Origin: Gnetum montanum
Lineage: Eukaryota > Streptophyta > Gnetopsida > Gnetales > Gnetaceae
Direction of reading: 5' to 3'
Assembly: GCA_015680685.1 (NCBI GenBank)
Contig: MNCI01026349.1
Span: forward strand, 140,487 to 175,109
Length of the DNA stretch: 34,623 bases
In this document: positions 11,001-20,478 of the stretch, piece by piece
Layout of the letters: each line of letters begins with the position of its first letter
Position numbering within the stretch: the first letter of the stretch is position 1
Translations under genes and position numbers: made by a program
The notes under the pieces: model-generated
Databases searched by the model: none
What the model was told of the DNA's origin: nothing
What the model saw: the letters and a program-made list of their open reading frames with translations, nothing else

Positions 11001-14000
11001 ACAAATGCTTCCTTACACAATTTTGGGCTTCTTTATTTAGTGGTCATTATTCATTCTTACATTTTCATTGGAAATATTTTGTTTGATTCTAATTATGATG
11101 CTGGTAATAATACCATGCTGAGTATAGCATAGCAAACGTCAAATTTAAATTCAATAATTTTTCTTCAATATTTAAAATCTTCTGTAAGGTTGTAAAAATC
11201 CCGGATCCACAATTGTATGATATAAGAGCATTGTTCACCAAACATTATGTGTGACCTCTCTCTTATATTGCTTCTTGATGAAATAATAATATTGACATTT
11301 TGTGTGGGACTTTCTAGATCTCTACCTGTTTTTTCTCTCTTTTTATTTCTTCTCCCTCTAGAAAGAAACCCATTAAGCAAAATCAGGAAGAAACTAATGA
11401 ACAAATCAAAATTGTACCGTTATTACAAAATGTCTCACTGTAGAAAATGCAAGCTAGTAAACAAAGGAACTAGCTTTCCATAAGACCAGACCAGCTGATC
11501 AAAACTAGAAAAAGAAACAAAATAAAAAGAACATTGAAATAAAAGAGAGCTTTATTTATGGGGGCTGGGGGGACCTTGTAAATGCATGTGTACCAGCTGA
11601 TCAAAACTAGAAAAAGAAACAAAGTAAAAAGAACATTAAAATAAAAGAGAGTTTTACTTATGGGGGCTGGAGAGACCTTGTAAATGCATGTGTAAGGCTA
11701 GTTCTGTCTTTCAATAATAGGGATGTTGCAACCACGACTGCTTTGCTAAAGGTATTGTTCCTTATTTGAGACTGCTTTGCTGAGGTGATCCTGGTTTTTA
11801 GAGATTTTTGTTTTATCATTTATCAGTAGGTGTGAACAGGCTTTTAGTGTTATAAGGCATGTTTGACAAAATAGTATGTGTGTGTGTTTTTTTTTTTGTT
11901 AGGGTATGAAATAGGAAGAAAAAAAATGCATTCCAGGTACAACCATAGATTTTAATAGCAATTTTGGATAAAGTCAAGCATATAGAGATTTTTATATCAG
12001 ATTTTTTTTCAAAATAAAAAATTTTATAGATGGTAGATAAAACAAATTTGGCAGAATAAGGTTTACCACGAAAGAAATCATGCATTTTCATTAGGAAACA
12101 TTGATCATTAATGATGTTTCTCTTTATCAAGATTTGAGGAAGAAATTTGGCATGCTAGGGAGAATAAGTACATGGGTGCATTTGTTGGAATTGTTCATAA
12201 TAGGCTTCATGGTATGAAGTGAGTAATATGGTTAAAGACTGAAGCTCTTGCATTATTGTTCTAAGAAAACTAGATAACCTTTGGATTTTTTATATGTCCT
12301 CACGTATCTGAATAGAACAGGATTCTACTTGACTTGACAATGTCAAGTCTTCTCTGATTTTAAATGTTTCATTTATGGAAACCCCTTTGGATTTTCATGC
12401 CCTCATGTATCTGAACAGAACAGGATTCTACTTGACCTGACAATGTCAAGTTCTCTATAATTTTAAATGTTTCATCCATGGAAACCCAATATACAAAAAG
12501 AAGATTTTAGTCATATAAGTATTCAGAAATGTATGGATTTGGATTTTTTGGCCAGGAATTCTACTTGGAATGATAGTTGACCACATTTGTGAGGACAAGG
12601 CTAGGATGATGACGACAACGAATTGTACTTGGAATGAGTGAATTTTCAAGAGAATCATGGAACCTTTTATCATTCCAAGATCGTTGCAACATCTTGTGAC
12701 AGGTTGTACTTGGATTGGTGAAACTCAACAAATTAATAAAATTTGGAGTGCTTTGTTAGCACATGTAATCTTTCAAATCTAGAAGGGAAAAACTAAAGAA
12801 TTTTTGAAGGGACAAAAATTAGTCTAGATAGAGTATGGTAGCTGGTAGTGCAAGACTTGGAAGGATAATGTGATATATAAAATGGAACTTGACTGCCCAA
12901 GTCTTGACCCTTAAAATTTTTATTTCTGATTATAGGATCATAGTGGTACCATGATATGCTTATTTTATTTTTTGAATAAATTTGATCGTATCATCTTCGT
13001 TGATCATTACAATGACCAGAATACCTTCATTGGACTTCAAATATTATTTTATCAATTACTTGTTTGAAAAATAAATGGGTATTCTGCTTAAGAGACAAGG
13101 AATGATTGCTTTATGTCAAATTTCATTTTTGATATGTTTAAATGCATCTCCTAGAGAGTTTTATAATCTCCTTGTTCATTTTTCAAGATTTGTGCGTCAA
13201 TGATTGTCACTACTAAGAGCTTGAGATAAGATTGGTATGGCACATTGGATCATTATATATTGAGCATATTCCTGTATAATCTAACATGGCATCTTTGTTT
13301 GTCTTTGAATTTTACCTAATCAGACCTGAATTGGTAGGGAACTTTAGTGGTTTAGTAAATTAAACTTGTCAAAAGTTGATAATAGGCTGCTAGTCAAACA
13401 CCAGCTGTCCTTTATAATGACTGTCTTGAAACCAAAACGGGGTTGAATTTGAAGGTATGCATAGGTCCTCGGCATCATTGATTTCCTATTCAGAAAAATA
13501 GTGCATACACTGTATCGGTTCAGTATTCAAGATGGATCATGATGTCCCACATGGTGCTTGGCCATTGGGATGGCATGATCAAAAGGTCCCAAAAATGCTC
13601 TGTTTTATGTCATAAATTAAAGGCAAGACATCTGTAGGTTTTTCCCCCCTCTTTGGAATTGTTTTACAATCTTCTTTTCTGACATTTTTCAACATTTTCA
13701 TGATTTGTGTTTATGAATGTTTGTTGATTTTTTTTCTGAATTTTCCAACTAACTTACATTTCTTAACCTCATTTTTTGGTTAATTTTATTTGAAAATCCA
13801 ACTATTTAAAGACTGCTTCTTGGCAAAAATCATGCTACATGCATATGTTTTGAAAGACAAGAAGAGTAGTGTTTCACCAAGTCTTCAAGATGTGTCCTTG
13901 TGTTTCTAAATGCATTTGGGGATGGGATGAATTTTTGGGAACACTATATGGACTTGAGGAATAGTTTCGTCTAAGATATTCTACATTGGATAGGCTATTG

Positions 14001-17000
14001 AAGATTATGGATAAATTTATAAGTTCGAATTCTTATTCTATTTTAGAAATTTGTATTGGAATTTGGACAACAAAGCATCTTGGAAGCTTTGTAGAACAAA
14101 GAGAAAAGTTGTAGTTGGCACCTTGAGTACATTTTGGACATTCCCCAAGTTTTTTGGGATGTGTCGCCATCAAGTTGATAAGGATATCACCCAACCCTTA
14201 TGTAATCCTCAATGTGTTTTGGATATGTGAGCCTTGTTTGTGTGTGTCTTCTTATGTTGACATTGTTGATGATGATTCCAAGGTGTTTTGGCATGTTTGA
14301 GGGTGTTTTGAGCCTATTTTAATGAGTTTAGGGGTTATGGGGTCAATAGAGACTTGTTTAGAGGTGTTCGGAGGTTTAAGACCTCAAAACATGTATCTTT
14401 GTTTTTGGCCCTGGCAGCTGAGACGTCTCCACTTCCTACAAGATGTCTCATTTGCATCCAAGATGTCTCCTTTGAGACATCTCTACCTCCTGCAAGACAT
14501 CTCATTTGTATCCAAGATGTCTCCTCAATCTTCAAGATGTCTCCCCTAGCTGCAAGATATCTCCTCTGTAAATTGGCTACTTTTGGTTGAGATGTCTCCT
14601 CAGACCTCAAGGCGTCTCTAATGAGTAATAGAAATTAATTTGTATTTTTAAATGTAAGGGAAGATGAAAGGTCACACCAAGAAGCTATAACTAAGAGTCC
14701 AAGGCCTGAGTTTGGGCAAGAAGGAGAGAGAGGAGAGTGAAGTAAGAGATCTGAGAGGTCTCTTGAGAGCTTATGCAAGAAGAGAGTTTGTGCAAGAGAA
14801 TTTGAGTGAGAGGCAAGGGAGAGCACTTGCGAGAGGTTGAGAGAATCTCTTATAAGTATCTTGTCTTGAGCTTTAGCTCCATTGTGAGCAATTGAGGATT
14901 AAGAGGGGACATGCATGGCCTCTAAGATCCTTGGGAGAGGTGTGAGTTAAGCTTGGCTCCTCATCTTTGATGTATTTATCTATATTTTGAGAAGTTTCTT
15001 TTATACAAGGGAGATTTTCTCTATTTGATTGTGTTGTTCTTGTTTTCTAAGCTGAATTTGCTTAGGGAGCTTGTGGAATGGGTCCTTTTGGGGTCTATTG
15101 AGGTAGGCTCCATATCACATGTTCCTGTTCCTGTCCCCAGGACATTCTAAACATCCAGTTGTCCACATGGTTCTTGCATAAGACAGTGAGAAAGAGTATT
15201 AACTTCTAGTTTTGGTCATGGTGAAATAGCCGATTTGTTTGTGAAAAATTATAGCATCTTACCATACATATCATTCCTCCTGTCTTGCACCTTCCAATGC
15301 TACTTTCTTCAGAACTTCCAGTTGGTTGTGGGATTTCTTATAGTAGAATAACATAGGTGCAAAGGATTTTAAAAGATTTGCTTGGGATATTTGTTGTAGA
15401 CTTGGAATCCTAGGTGGGTTAGGTGATGAATGCTTTAGAGTCAACTTGCTGCGTTAACCATCATTATAGGATGTCACCTTAACGATGATGGAGCTTTGGG
15501 ATTGTATCTATGGGGAAGAGAATAATGCAAGTTAAACACGCATAGAGATGCAAGAAGGATGAAATTGGTCTAATGGACTCACATGTCATTCACCTAACTT
15601 AACACGTCCTAATCAATAACTGACACCTACTAATCATGTGAGATAACTTGATAATTTAATTATCTTAAGATAATTGAAATTATGTAACATGCCTCTAAAA
15701 ATTTATATCAATATAGAATGACAAAGAACTGCAACTTTATAAACCAAGGGATCACATGCATCTTTGAAGTAAACTGAAACTGAAATATTTACTTATGTCC
15801 ATGGAGACCCCTTGGATATATTGGACTAGTTTTAGAATTCTGTTTACTAATTTTTTTTTAATTCATAACTCAGTGCTGTCTAGTAGAATTGAACTTGTGA
15901 CCTAAGGTTACTAGGCCAAGACCCTTATCACTAGGCTAACACCTCATTGTTAGTGGGAAATCTATAGATTGCAGTCTCAATCCTGATCAAAATCCAATCT
16001 AAATGCTGCAAAACTTTATAATAATTTTAGGAATTTAGCGCTCAGAGGTGGGATAAGTTGAAGAGTAGGGAGAGGGAGAAGGGATTCAAAAAGTCCTGGA
16101 ATTACTAATGAAAGTGGAATTTATATTGGTCGCTGCATGATGAGGTCACCAGAGTGTCTAAAGACATACAAATTTAGAAAATAACAATTTCAGTAAATCA
16201 TTGCTTGTCATTGGCTAGATAACTCTCAACAACACAACTCACAATTCACAAGTTTGAAATATATCTGGTTACTCCTTGTAGCTACACTGTGTATGCATAG
16301 TGACCAGTAAGTTTTGTTAAAATTGTATACCTCCATCAGTCGCTGCCAATAACTGCATTGGATACACTCAGCGACCATCTATATTATCCCCAGTTTTGCC
16401 ATTTAGATTTGTTGCTAGTTGGGGTCTCCTATAGAACTTGTAGCGACTCGTACATTTTTAGATATTTCTAGTCACCGGGTGGTGTTGTTTAGGAAATAGC
16501 CATATCCATATATAAACCTGTAAAAATACAACATTAATTAGTAAAACCTTTAATACCAAAGCTATACCGTAATGAGTATATTTTATGTATCTTTTACCAT
16601 AATCATTATGCAATTCATGATCACTTATAAGGAAACCATGCTTAGAGTATGCCAGAAATTTGATTTCTTCATTACCATCCTATGAAAGAAGATGATGTTC
16701 ACATGGGTGGATAGTTTGAGCTCGTAAAGCAAATGAATCATGAAAGCTCTTTATTTGTGATGGAGTGTAGAATGGCACATCAAAGTAAGCATTCCCTCAC
16801 CATTTCATCAAGAAAGAAGATGTGCATGTAAGTGGATAGTTTGAGCTTGTAAAGCAAATGATTTATGGAAGCTCTTTATTTGCGATGGAGTGTTTAATGG
16901 TTCATCAAATTAACTCTTTTAAAGTTGGTTGCTTAATTTTGCATATCTTTATATCTACAAGCAATTTGAAATGCTTGAAGCCTTATACAATCATCATCCT

Positions 17001-20000
17001 TGCCTTGTCCCAATAATATGAAGTTAGCCACATGAGTTCTCTTTCACCATTCACCTTTATAAATAGCTAAAACCTGATCTAATTGCAATTTTTTGATATT
17101 TGCTGTAACTATTTATTCCCATGACTTTTTCGGTATTCCTCATGGTTAGTTTCCTGAAATGATGATGTGACAATCTTTTCTAAGGGGTTTATTATTTGAT
17201 TTTTATTGAACATGGCCAAACCATGTATGATGCCATTATTGCAGCTTCTGTATTAGAAGCCAATTTTAGTCTTCTTTTAATACCAATATTGTGAAATTTG
17301 TCTTATCTTGTAGCATTCAACATTCTTATGAAATTGAATTTTTACTTGCATCCACTAAGATCCTCGTAGATCTATTGGGCAAAGCAGTTTTAGAATTCCT
17401 TTTATGATTTTTTTTTCAAATCCATAACTCATTGTTGCCTATTGGAATCAAACTTATGACATGGGGTTTCCATGCCAGGGCTCCTACCAGTAAGCATTTG
17501 CAATTCTACCACCCTGATTTGTAGCTCATGGCACTTTTTTACAAGCTGTGTTTTTAACAAAACCTTGCAAAGTTAAAAAAGCAAAGATAAAAGTAACAAT
17601 ACTTCTTTATGATATTTACCTTTAAATCTTTTAAACAGCCAATTAGGCAGTAGAATAACTCTTATTTTTGCAAAGCGTTATTAATTTATATGATGAATAG
17701 TCTCTTGGAGATACATATTCCCCCTTTTTTTTTTGCATTATTCTCTAAGAACGGATCATCATGGACTAAATTGTTAAAATAAGCAATAACATTCTATGCC
17801 TAACTGTTTACTTGATGCCATAGTTCCTAAATGTATATTTTTACTGTTGTCCTAAGTGCATGTGTCCCAACCCTTACAATCAAACCGATAACTTGCACAA
17901 CGACAAAATGGTTTAGCAAAGTGAGCTATGCCTCATTGACTGTATTTGAGAGAGGATAAATGTTCCAAATCCCATGTAAGCTAGATATCATACCTTCATT
18001 GAATGTCAATACTGAGTGATCTTGATTCAGATGATATCTGCTGATGGGATTTGGCCCCAAGATTAGTAATTTTAAGACTACTTGGGCAAGATTGACTACA
18101 TTGGTTCTTTACCTAGGTAGCGGAGGCAAACTAAATTATCCAGCATGTAAAACTTAACCTTTGATGATAGATTAGATAAAAAACAATTGCAACATTGTAA
18201 AAATTGCTTTTGAAATTTCTTATTTTATATGGTATTTTTATCATCAAGGGCTTCTCCATTGGTACTCGCCTTCAGTACTTAGTGATATCCTCATTTTAGT
18301 GCCGAGCAAACATTTGAACCTGCCTTTTGGAGTTGCAAAATTGAAGATTCAGGTAGAGATTGGCTTCAAGGAAGTTTTGGTTGGGCAAAAAATATCACAG
18401 GAGTCTGCCTTCTTTGACGTGAGACTTTCTCCTTCAACAAGGATACTGTCTGAAATGTTGCGAGAAGATTATATCTATTTGAATTTGGAAGCTCAACAAT
18501 ATTGGAATTTTTATAAATATGGTTGATGAGTGCTTGCATAAAGAAAGTTATCCAAGATTTAGGTAGTGATGCTTAATTGGCTCTTAATAGAAGCCAGTGT
18601 CTTAAAAGAACATAAATAGCCAACCCCATGTAATTGGGGTAAAGGATAGGATGATGATGATGATGGTTGAAGAATCTTTCCCATAGAGATTTAAACTTGT
18701 TTTCATGCCTCTCATTTTTCAGATTCTCAGCTTTAACTTATTGGATATATTTGAAATGTGAAGAATGGGTTCACTTTCTGAAAATTTGGTGCTTCTCTAG
18801 GTTTTATACTGTATTAATCAATCCTTGGGGAGTATTAGCAAGCCACTTCCATTTGAGGGATGAGGAATGGTTGCTTCGTCTGTTGTACCTTTTGAAGTGT
18901 GAGTGTGGGTGGAACAACATCTCACAGAAAGCTTTTGCTAATTAAAAAAGAAAGAATTTGAATTGCCCTGTGTGTAGCATGCATTACCCACTAACGTGTT
19001 TTATGGGTTAGTTAATGCATGAAAGTGGCCACCATGCCCACTAACGTGTTTTATGGGTTAGTTAATGCATGAAAGTGGCCACCATGCCCACTAACGCGTT
19101 TTTATGGGTTAGTTAATGCATGAAAGTGGCCACCATACCCACTAATGCGTTTTTATGAGTTGGTTAACGCATCAAGGTGGTCTCCATATCTGGTAATGCA
19201 TTTTTGATGCGTTGGCATTGGGTTTGGTAACCGATTCTGTGGCCTATAAATTCATTCTTGATGGGAGAACAAAGGTACCATGAATCACAGCAGGGTTGCA
19301 GTTTTGGTCCCTTTCATAGATGCTTGAAAATTGCATACACCATCATTGCAGAGTGCCTGTGTGAAAGAAGAATCAGAATGCCAAATTTAGTATGAGGCAT
19401 CAATGGCTGGAGGTCAGTTCTATTTTCTCAAGAATTGTGCATTTCCAGTTATTTATGCATGTGAATTTCTTGTGCCATTTGCTTCCGCATTCTGTACTTT
19501 GATTACTTGTGCCATCTGGTTTTCTGCACAATCATTTTCTTACACTGTGCACTACAATTAATATACATTAAATTTATAATATAAATAATTATAAATAAAT
19601 TTGAAAAAAATTAAAGAAGTAATAGTAGTTAGAGCATATAATGTTCTGGATGATGATTTCTCAATGGTTTTTTTAGCTTCATGTCCCAAGTTATGGTAAA
19701 GTATTGGGTTAGCTATATGTCCTGGTTACATATAGTCAAATATCTATGGTGTGGATACATCCTTTCCTTAATGGTTTTAGCGAACATAACATGGTCTTAG
19801 GATATGTATCTTAAGTATTGAAAAGTGCAATATGTATGTAGTCATCTTATGATTAATATGAGAACAATCATTAACGCATAACTCCTTGACATTTCTTGGT
19901 TTGGAATGTCATATAATTTGTAACGAATTTTGAAGGGTTGGTTGAAGTGGTTCTTATAATTAACATTGCATGAATGTATGAACCGTGTTTTATTTTCTCT

Positions 20001-20478
20001 GATATTTCTGTAGTTTGTCTACAGAGTTTTCTAATACCAATATGGTAATGTATTTGATATATGTAGAACCATGGAGTTGCTCATTGGAGATTTATTTGTG
20101 TTCTGGCATTTCCATGGAGACCGATTTTATCTGGTAAATGCCATGAATATTTAAATTTTCTGTGGAAATGACAACAAAAAATGTTCCGGGTCATCCTGTC
20201 ATTGTATTGTAGTCATTAATATACGATTTGCTTGTGCAGCCACAGGACGCACTGAATATTTTTACAATTCTGGTTCAGGAAAGATACATAGGTATATCTT
20301 TGCTCTGTAACCCAGTTTGGTAAAGGTTTTTTGGAAATTTTGCTACGAATTCTGCATCCCAGATTCATAGATAGGATTTTATTTGTGTATGATGTGCAGG
20401 CACGTTGAATATTGGAATGTGCCTAAGATGGTTTTACTAAAGCAAATTTTCAAACCCAATGTTCGGCTGCGGAAGTAA
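4704..20478 (+). CDS. DUF2358 (NTF2-like) family protein, probably plastid, five exons
   Basis: Joining 4704-5097, 10689-10843, 20067-20133, 20240-20291 and 20400-20478 gives one open frame of 248 residues with GT-AG introns throughout. Residues 1-50 are rich in Ser, Arg and Val with no acidic residue, as in a chloroplast transit peptide. Residues about 51-110 form an acidic, variable linker. Residues about 112-240 match the plant and cyanobacterial DUF2358 family: YFVTGNLTRSIYEKDCEF at the exon 1/2 join, DPAGSFKGLERF, HWRF followed by FPWRPILS, TEYFYNSGSGKI, and HVEYWNV near the end. The family has an NTF2-like fold and no established reaction. Introns are 5591, 9223, 106 and 108 bases. The ATG at 4704 is the only one that gives the transit peptide. 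The family name rests on recalled motifs, not a search; the splice chain itself is strongly supported by phase. Confidence 0.88.
5098..8940 (+). other. Intron 1, first part: AT-rich, no gene seen
   Basis: This is the first 3.8 kb of the 5591-base intron 1. It is AT-rich, with short poly-A/T runs (for example near 5680 and 8460) and no coding or element signature I can support. No alternative exon in phase with exons 1 and 2 was recognised. Confidence 0.6.
8945..9078. repeat. 67-bp tandem duplication in intron 1
   Basis: Two nearly identical adjacent copies start at 8945 and 9012 (tatcttgga, tatcagtatgcttag, then ggaactattttaaacat). Only a few bases differ, so the duplication is much younger than the surrounding LINE debris. 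Confidence 0.92.
9257..9650 (-). mobile_element. RTE-like LINE 3' fragment 1
   Basis: Read on the minus strand this is the extreme 3' end of an RTE-type LINE. A coding remnant with RRDKLHNTNMR occurs where RTE reverse transcriptases have a motif of the form TRKDKIRNE, and later GRPKKT-like residues are recognisable. Then come a near-terminal agttgaaccc block and a (GAT)n tail at about 9257-9277. It is 5'-truncated, frameshifted and dead. It shares its body with the fragment at 9871-10490. Confidence 0.65.
9871..10490 (-). mobile_element. RTE-like LINE 3' fragment 2 with reverse transcriptase end
   Basis: The minus-strand frame 10485-10258 encodes the thumb-side end of an RTE reverse transcriptase: RRDGQNNSGVLCNN, then KLKVNFYRTVTKSVILYS and YWAVQKK. 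These fit the family pattern SGVLCD, KLKGKFYRTAIRPAMLYG, ECWAVK. Further left, still on the minus strand, follow a RDKLHNT block, a gtcgaccccat block and a GAT-rich tail near 9871-9893. The sequence lies only about 20 bases upstream of the exon 2 splice region's AT-rich flank and about 200 bases from exon 2. It is a 5'-truncated relic. Confidence 0.72.
10689..10843 (+). CDS. DUF2358 gene exon 2
   Basis: The acceptor is TTTTCAG|GG and the donor GAG|GTAAAT. The exon completes Gly132 and codes residues 133-183: NLTRSIYEKD, CEFADPAGSFKGLERFQ, ending KLMKWEDFE. It leaves phase 0, matching exon 3. The aspartates and phenylalanines of the D-P-x-x-x-F-K-G segment are the most family-typical feature. 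Confidence 0.9.
11491..11694. repeat. 102-bp tandem duplication in intron 2
   Basis: Copies start at 11491 and 11593 with ccagctgatcaaaactag and end with ccttgtaaatgcatgtgta. About 95 percent of positions agree by eye. Confidence 0.92.
12278..12486. repeat. 106-bp tandem duplication in intron 2
   Basis: Copies start at 12278 and 12384 (cctttggattt) and share gaacaggattctacttgac, tgacaatgtcaagt and ttttaaatgtttcat. Each copy also contains an internal hairpin, cttgac/gtcaag, around the tgacaatgtcaag word. Confidence 0.88.
14080..15130 (+). mobile_element. Possible solo LTR or LTR-like segment
   Basis: The segment differs in texture from its flanks: purine-rich (many gagag and caagag words at 14700-14850), with a TATA-like cttataagtatc near 14849 and a long run of short GAGA motifs. 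This resembles the transcribed part of plant LTRs. I cannot define termini, a primer site or target duplications, so the call is weak. It contains the 20-bp-period array at 14420-14618. Confidence 0.25.
14420..14618. repeat. 20-bp-period array of an AGAYRTCTC core
   Basis: Ten copies of a near-palindromic core (AGAYRTCTC and close variants; the first is the perfect palindrome GAGACGTCTC) start at 14421, 14441, 14461, 14475, 14495, 14515, 14535, 14555, 14590 and 14610. Seven of the nine intervals are exactly 20 bases; the other two are 14 and 35. Sequence between cores is partly shared (tgcatcca, cctgca, tcttca). Both open frames crossing it are products of the repeat, not genes. Confidence 0.85.
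15130..15787 (+). other. Intron 2, mid part: nothing recognised
   Basis: AT-rich intronic sequence with no supported gene, element or notable repeat. Confidence 0.5.
15788..15949 (-). mobile_element. tRNA-derived SINE-like copy 1
   Basis: On the minus strand the sequence opens with an A-box-like TAGCCTAGTGA (about 15937-15927) and, about 40 bases on, a B-box-like GTTCAATTC (about 15895-15887, consensus GWTCRANNC). A poly-A-rich middle and a gaattctaaaact block follow. The whole 160 bases align with the copy at 17343-17513 in the same orientation, which is why I call it a dispersed SINE and not a decayed tRNA gene. I cannot name the SINE family. Confidence 0.5.
16671..16920. repeat. About 126-bp tandem duplication in intron 2
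   Basis: Two adjacent copies share gtggatagtttgagc, gtaaagcaaatga and gaagctctttatttg followed by gatggagtgt. The shared gatgt word starts at 16694 and 16819. The copies are about 80-85 percent alike by eye, so this duplication is older than those at 8945 and 11491. Confidence 0.85.
16988..17342 (-). mobile_element. RTE-like LINE 3' fragment 3
   Basis: It is collinear with the fragments at 9257 and 9871: a short GAT tail (atcatcatcc on the + strand near 16991), a cttgtcccaata block, gagttctctttcaccattca, and the conserved tgtagcattcaacatt block near 17311. It is more diverged than the other two and has no open frame. The SINE-like copy 2 abuts its right end. Confidence 0.55.
17343..17513 (-). 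mobile_element. tRNA-derived SINE-like copy 2
   Basis: It aligns along its full length with the segment at 15788-15949 (shared ttttagaattc, atccataactcattg-like and gaat-aaactt-tgac blocks). On the minus strand a B-box-like GTTTGATTCC is visible near 17445-17455, preceded by a weaker A box. It directly adjoins LINE fragment 3. Confidence 0.45.
17514..18540 (+). other. Intron 2, nothing recognised
   Basis: This stretch holds an open frame of 75 codons at 18299-18526 that begins with GTG. It has no recognised motif, and DUF2358 proteins have no matching segment between exons 2 and 3. I see no other signal. Confidence 0.45.
18540..18666 (+). mobile_element. RTE-like LINE 3' terminus 4
   Basis: Here the LINE end is on the + strand: a block reading atagccaaccccat then aattggggtaaaggatagg, followed by a (GAT)n tail at about 18650-18664. 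This is the plus-strand counterpart of the tails at 9257, 9871 and 16988. Only the terminal 60 bases are clear. Confidence 0.5.
18987..19200. repeat. 50-bp tandem repeat, four copies
   Basis: Copies start at 18987, 19037, 19087 and 19138. The unit begins cccactaacgygtttt, then tatgggttagttaatgcat, then gaaagtggccaccat. The first three are almost identical; the fourth is diverged, and a fifth partial copy may follow to about 19225. The array lies about 45 bases before a TATA-like box. Confidence 0.93.
19244..19251 (+). promoter_or_regulatory. TATA-like box after the 50-bp repeats
   Basis: CTATAAAT in a locally GC-richer context (gtggcctataaattc) fits a plant TATA box. It sits just 3' of the 50-bp array, the layout of an enhancer-repeat promoter such as an LTR U3 region. 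Use as a promoter is inference. Confidence 0.35.
19403..19561 (+). CDS. Small hydrophobic ORF of 52 codons in intron 2
   Basis: ATG at 19403, stop TAA at 19559-19561. The product starts MAGGQFYFLK, is hydrophobic in the middle (EFLVPFASAFCTLI) and could span a membrane once. It is the first good ATG about 150 bases after the TATA-like box. I recognise no family and it may be chance; it is listed because of the promoter-like sequence upstream. Confidence 0.15.
   Translation: MAGGQFYFLKNCAFPVIYACEFLVPFASAFCTLITCAIWFSAQSFSYTVHYN
20067..20133 (+). CDS. DUF2358 gene exon 3
   Basis: The acceptor is ATGTAG|AAC and the donor CTG|GTAAAT. The exon codes 22 residues (184-205), NHGVAHWRFICVLAFPWRPI then LS, plus the first base of Ala206. 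The HWRF and FPWRP segments are hallmark positions of the family. It is too short for an ORF finder, and was located by its motif. Confidence 0.9.
20240..20291 (+). CDS. DUF2358 gene exon 4
   Basis: The acceptor is TTGTGCAG|CC and the donor CATAG|GTATAT. The exon completes Ala206 and codes TGRTEYFYNSGSGKIH (207-222) plus two bases of Arg223. It is separated from its neighbours by introns of 106 and 108 bases. Confidence 0.9.
20400..20478 (+). CDS. DUF2358 gene exon 5 and stop
   Basis: The acceptor is GATGTGCAG|G. The exon completes Arg223 and codes HVEYWNVPKM, then VLLKQIFKPNVRLRK, ending at TAA (20476-20478). The HVExWNV motif closes the conserved domain. No canonical AATAAA is seen in the next 400 bases, so the 3' end of the transcript cannot be placed. 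Confidence 0.9.

Larger units (their letters stand above)
10844..14080 (+). other. Intron 2, first part
   Basis: First third of the 9223-base intron 2. Apart from the two tandem duplications listed separately (11491-11694, 12278-12486), it is AT-rich sequence with no coding or element signature I can support. Confidence 0.55.

Noticed and set aside
14322-14610. Open frames on both strands at 14.3-14.6 kb
   Set aside because: They are translations of the 20-bp-period array (repeated SFVSKMSP-like words) and not independent genes.
18299-18526. Plus-strand open frame of 75 codons as an extra DUF2358 exon
   Set aside because: It starts with GTG, has no matching segment in the family, and exons 2 and 3 already join in phase to give the expected WEDFE-to-HWRF connection.
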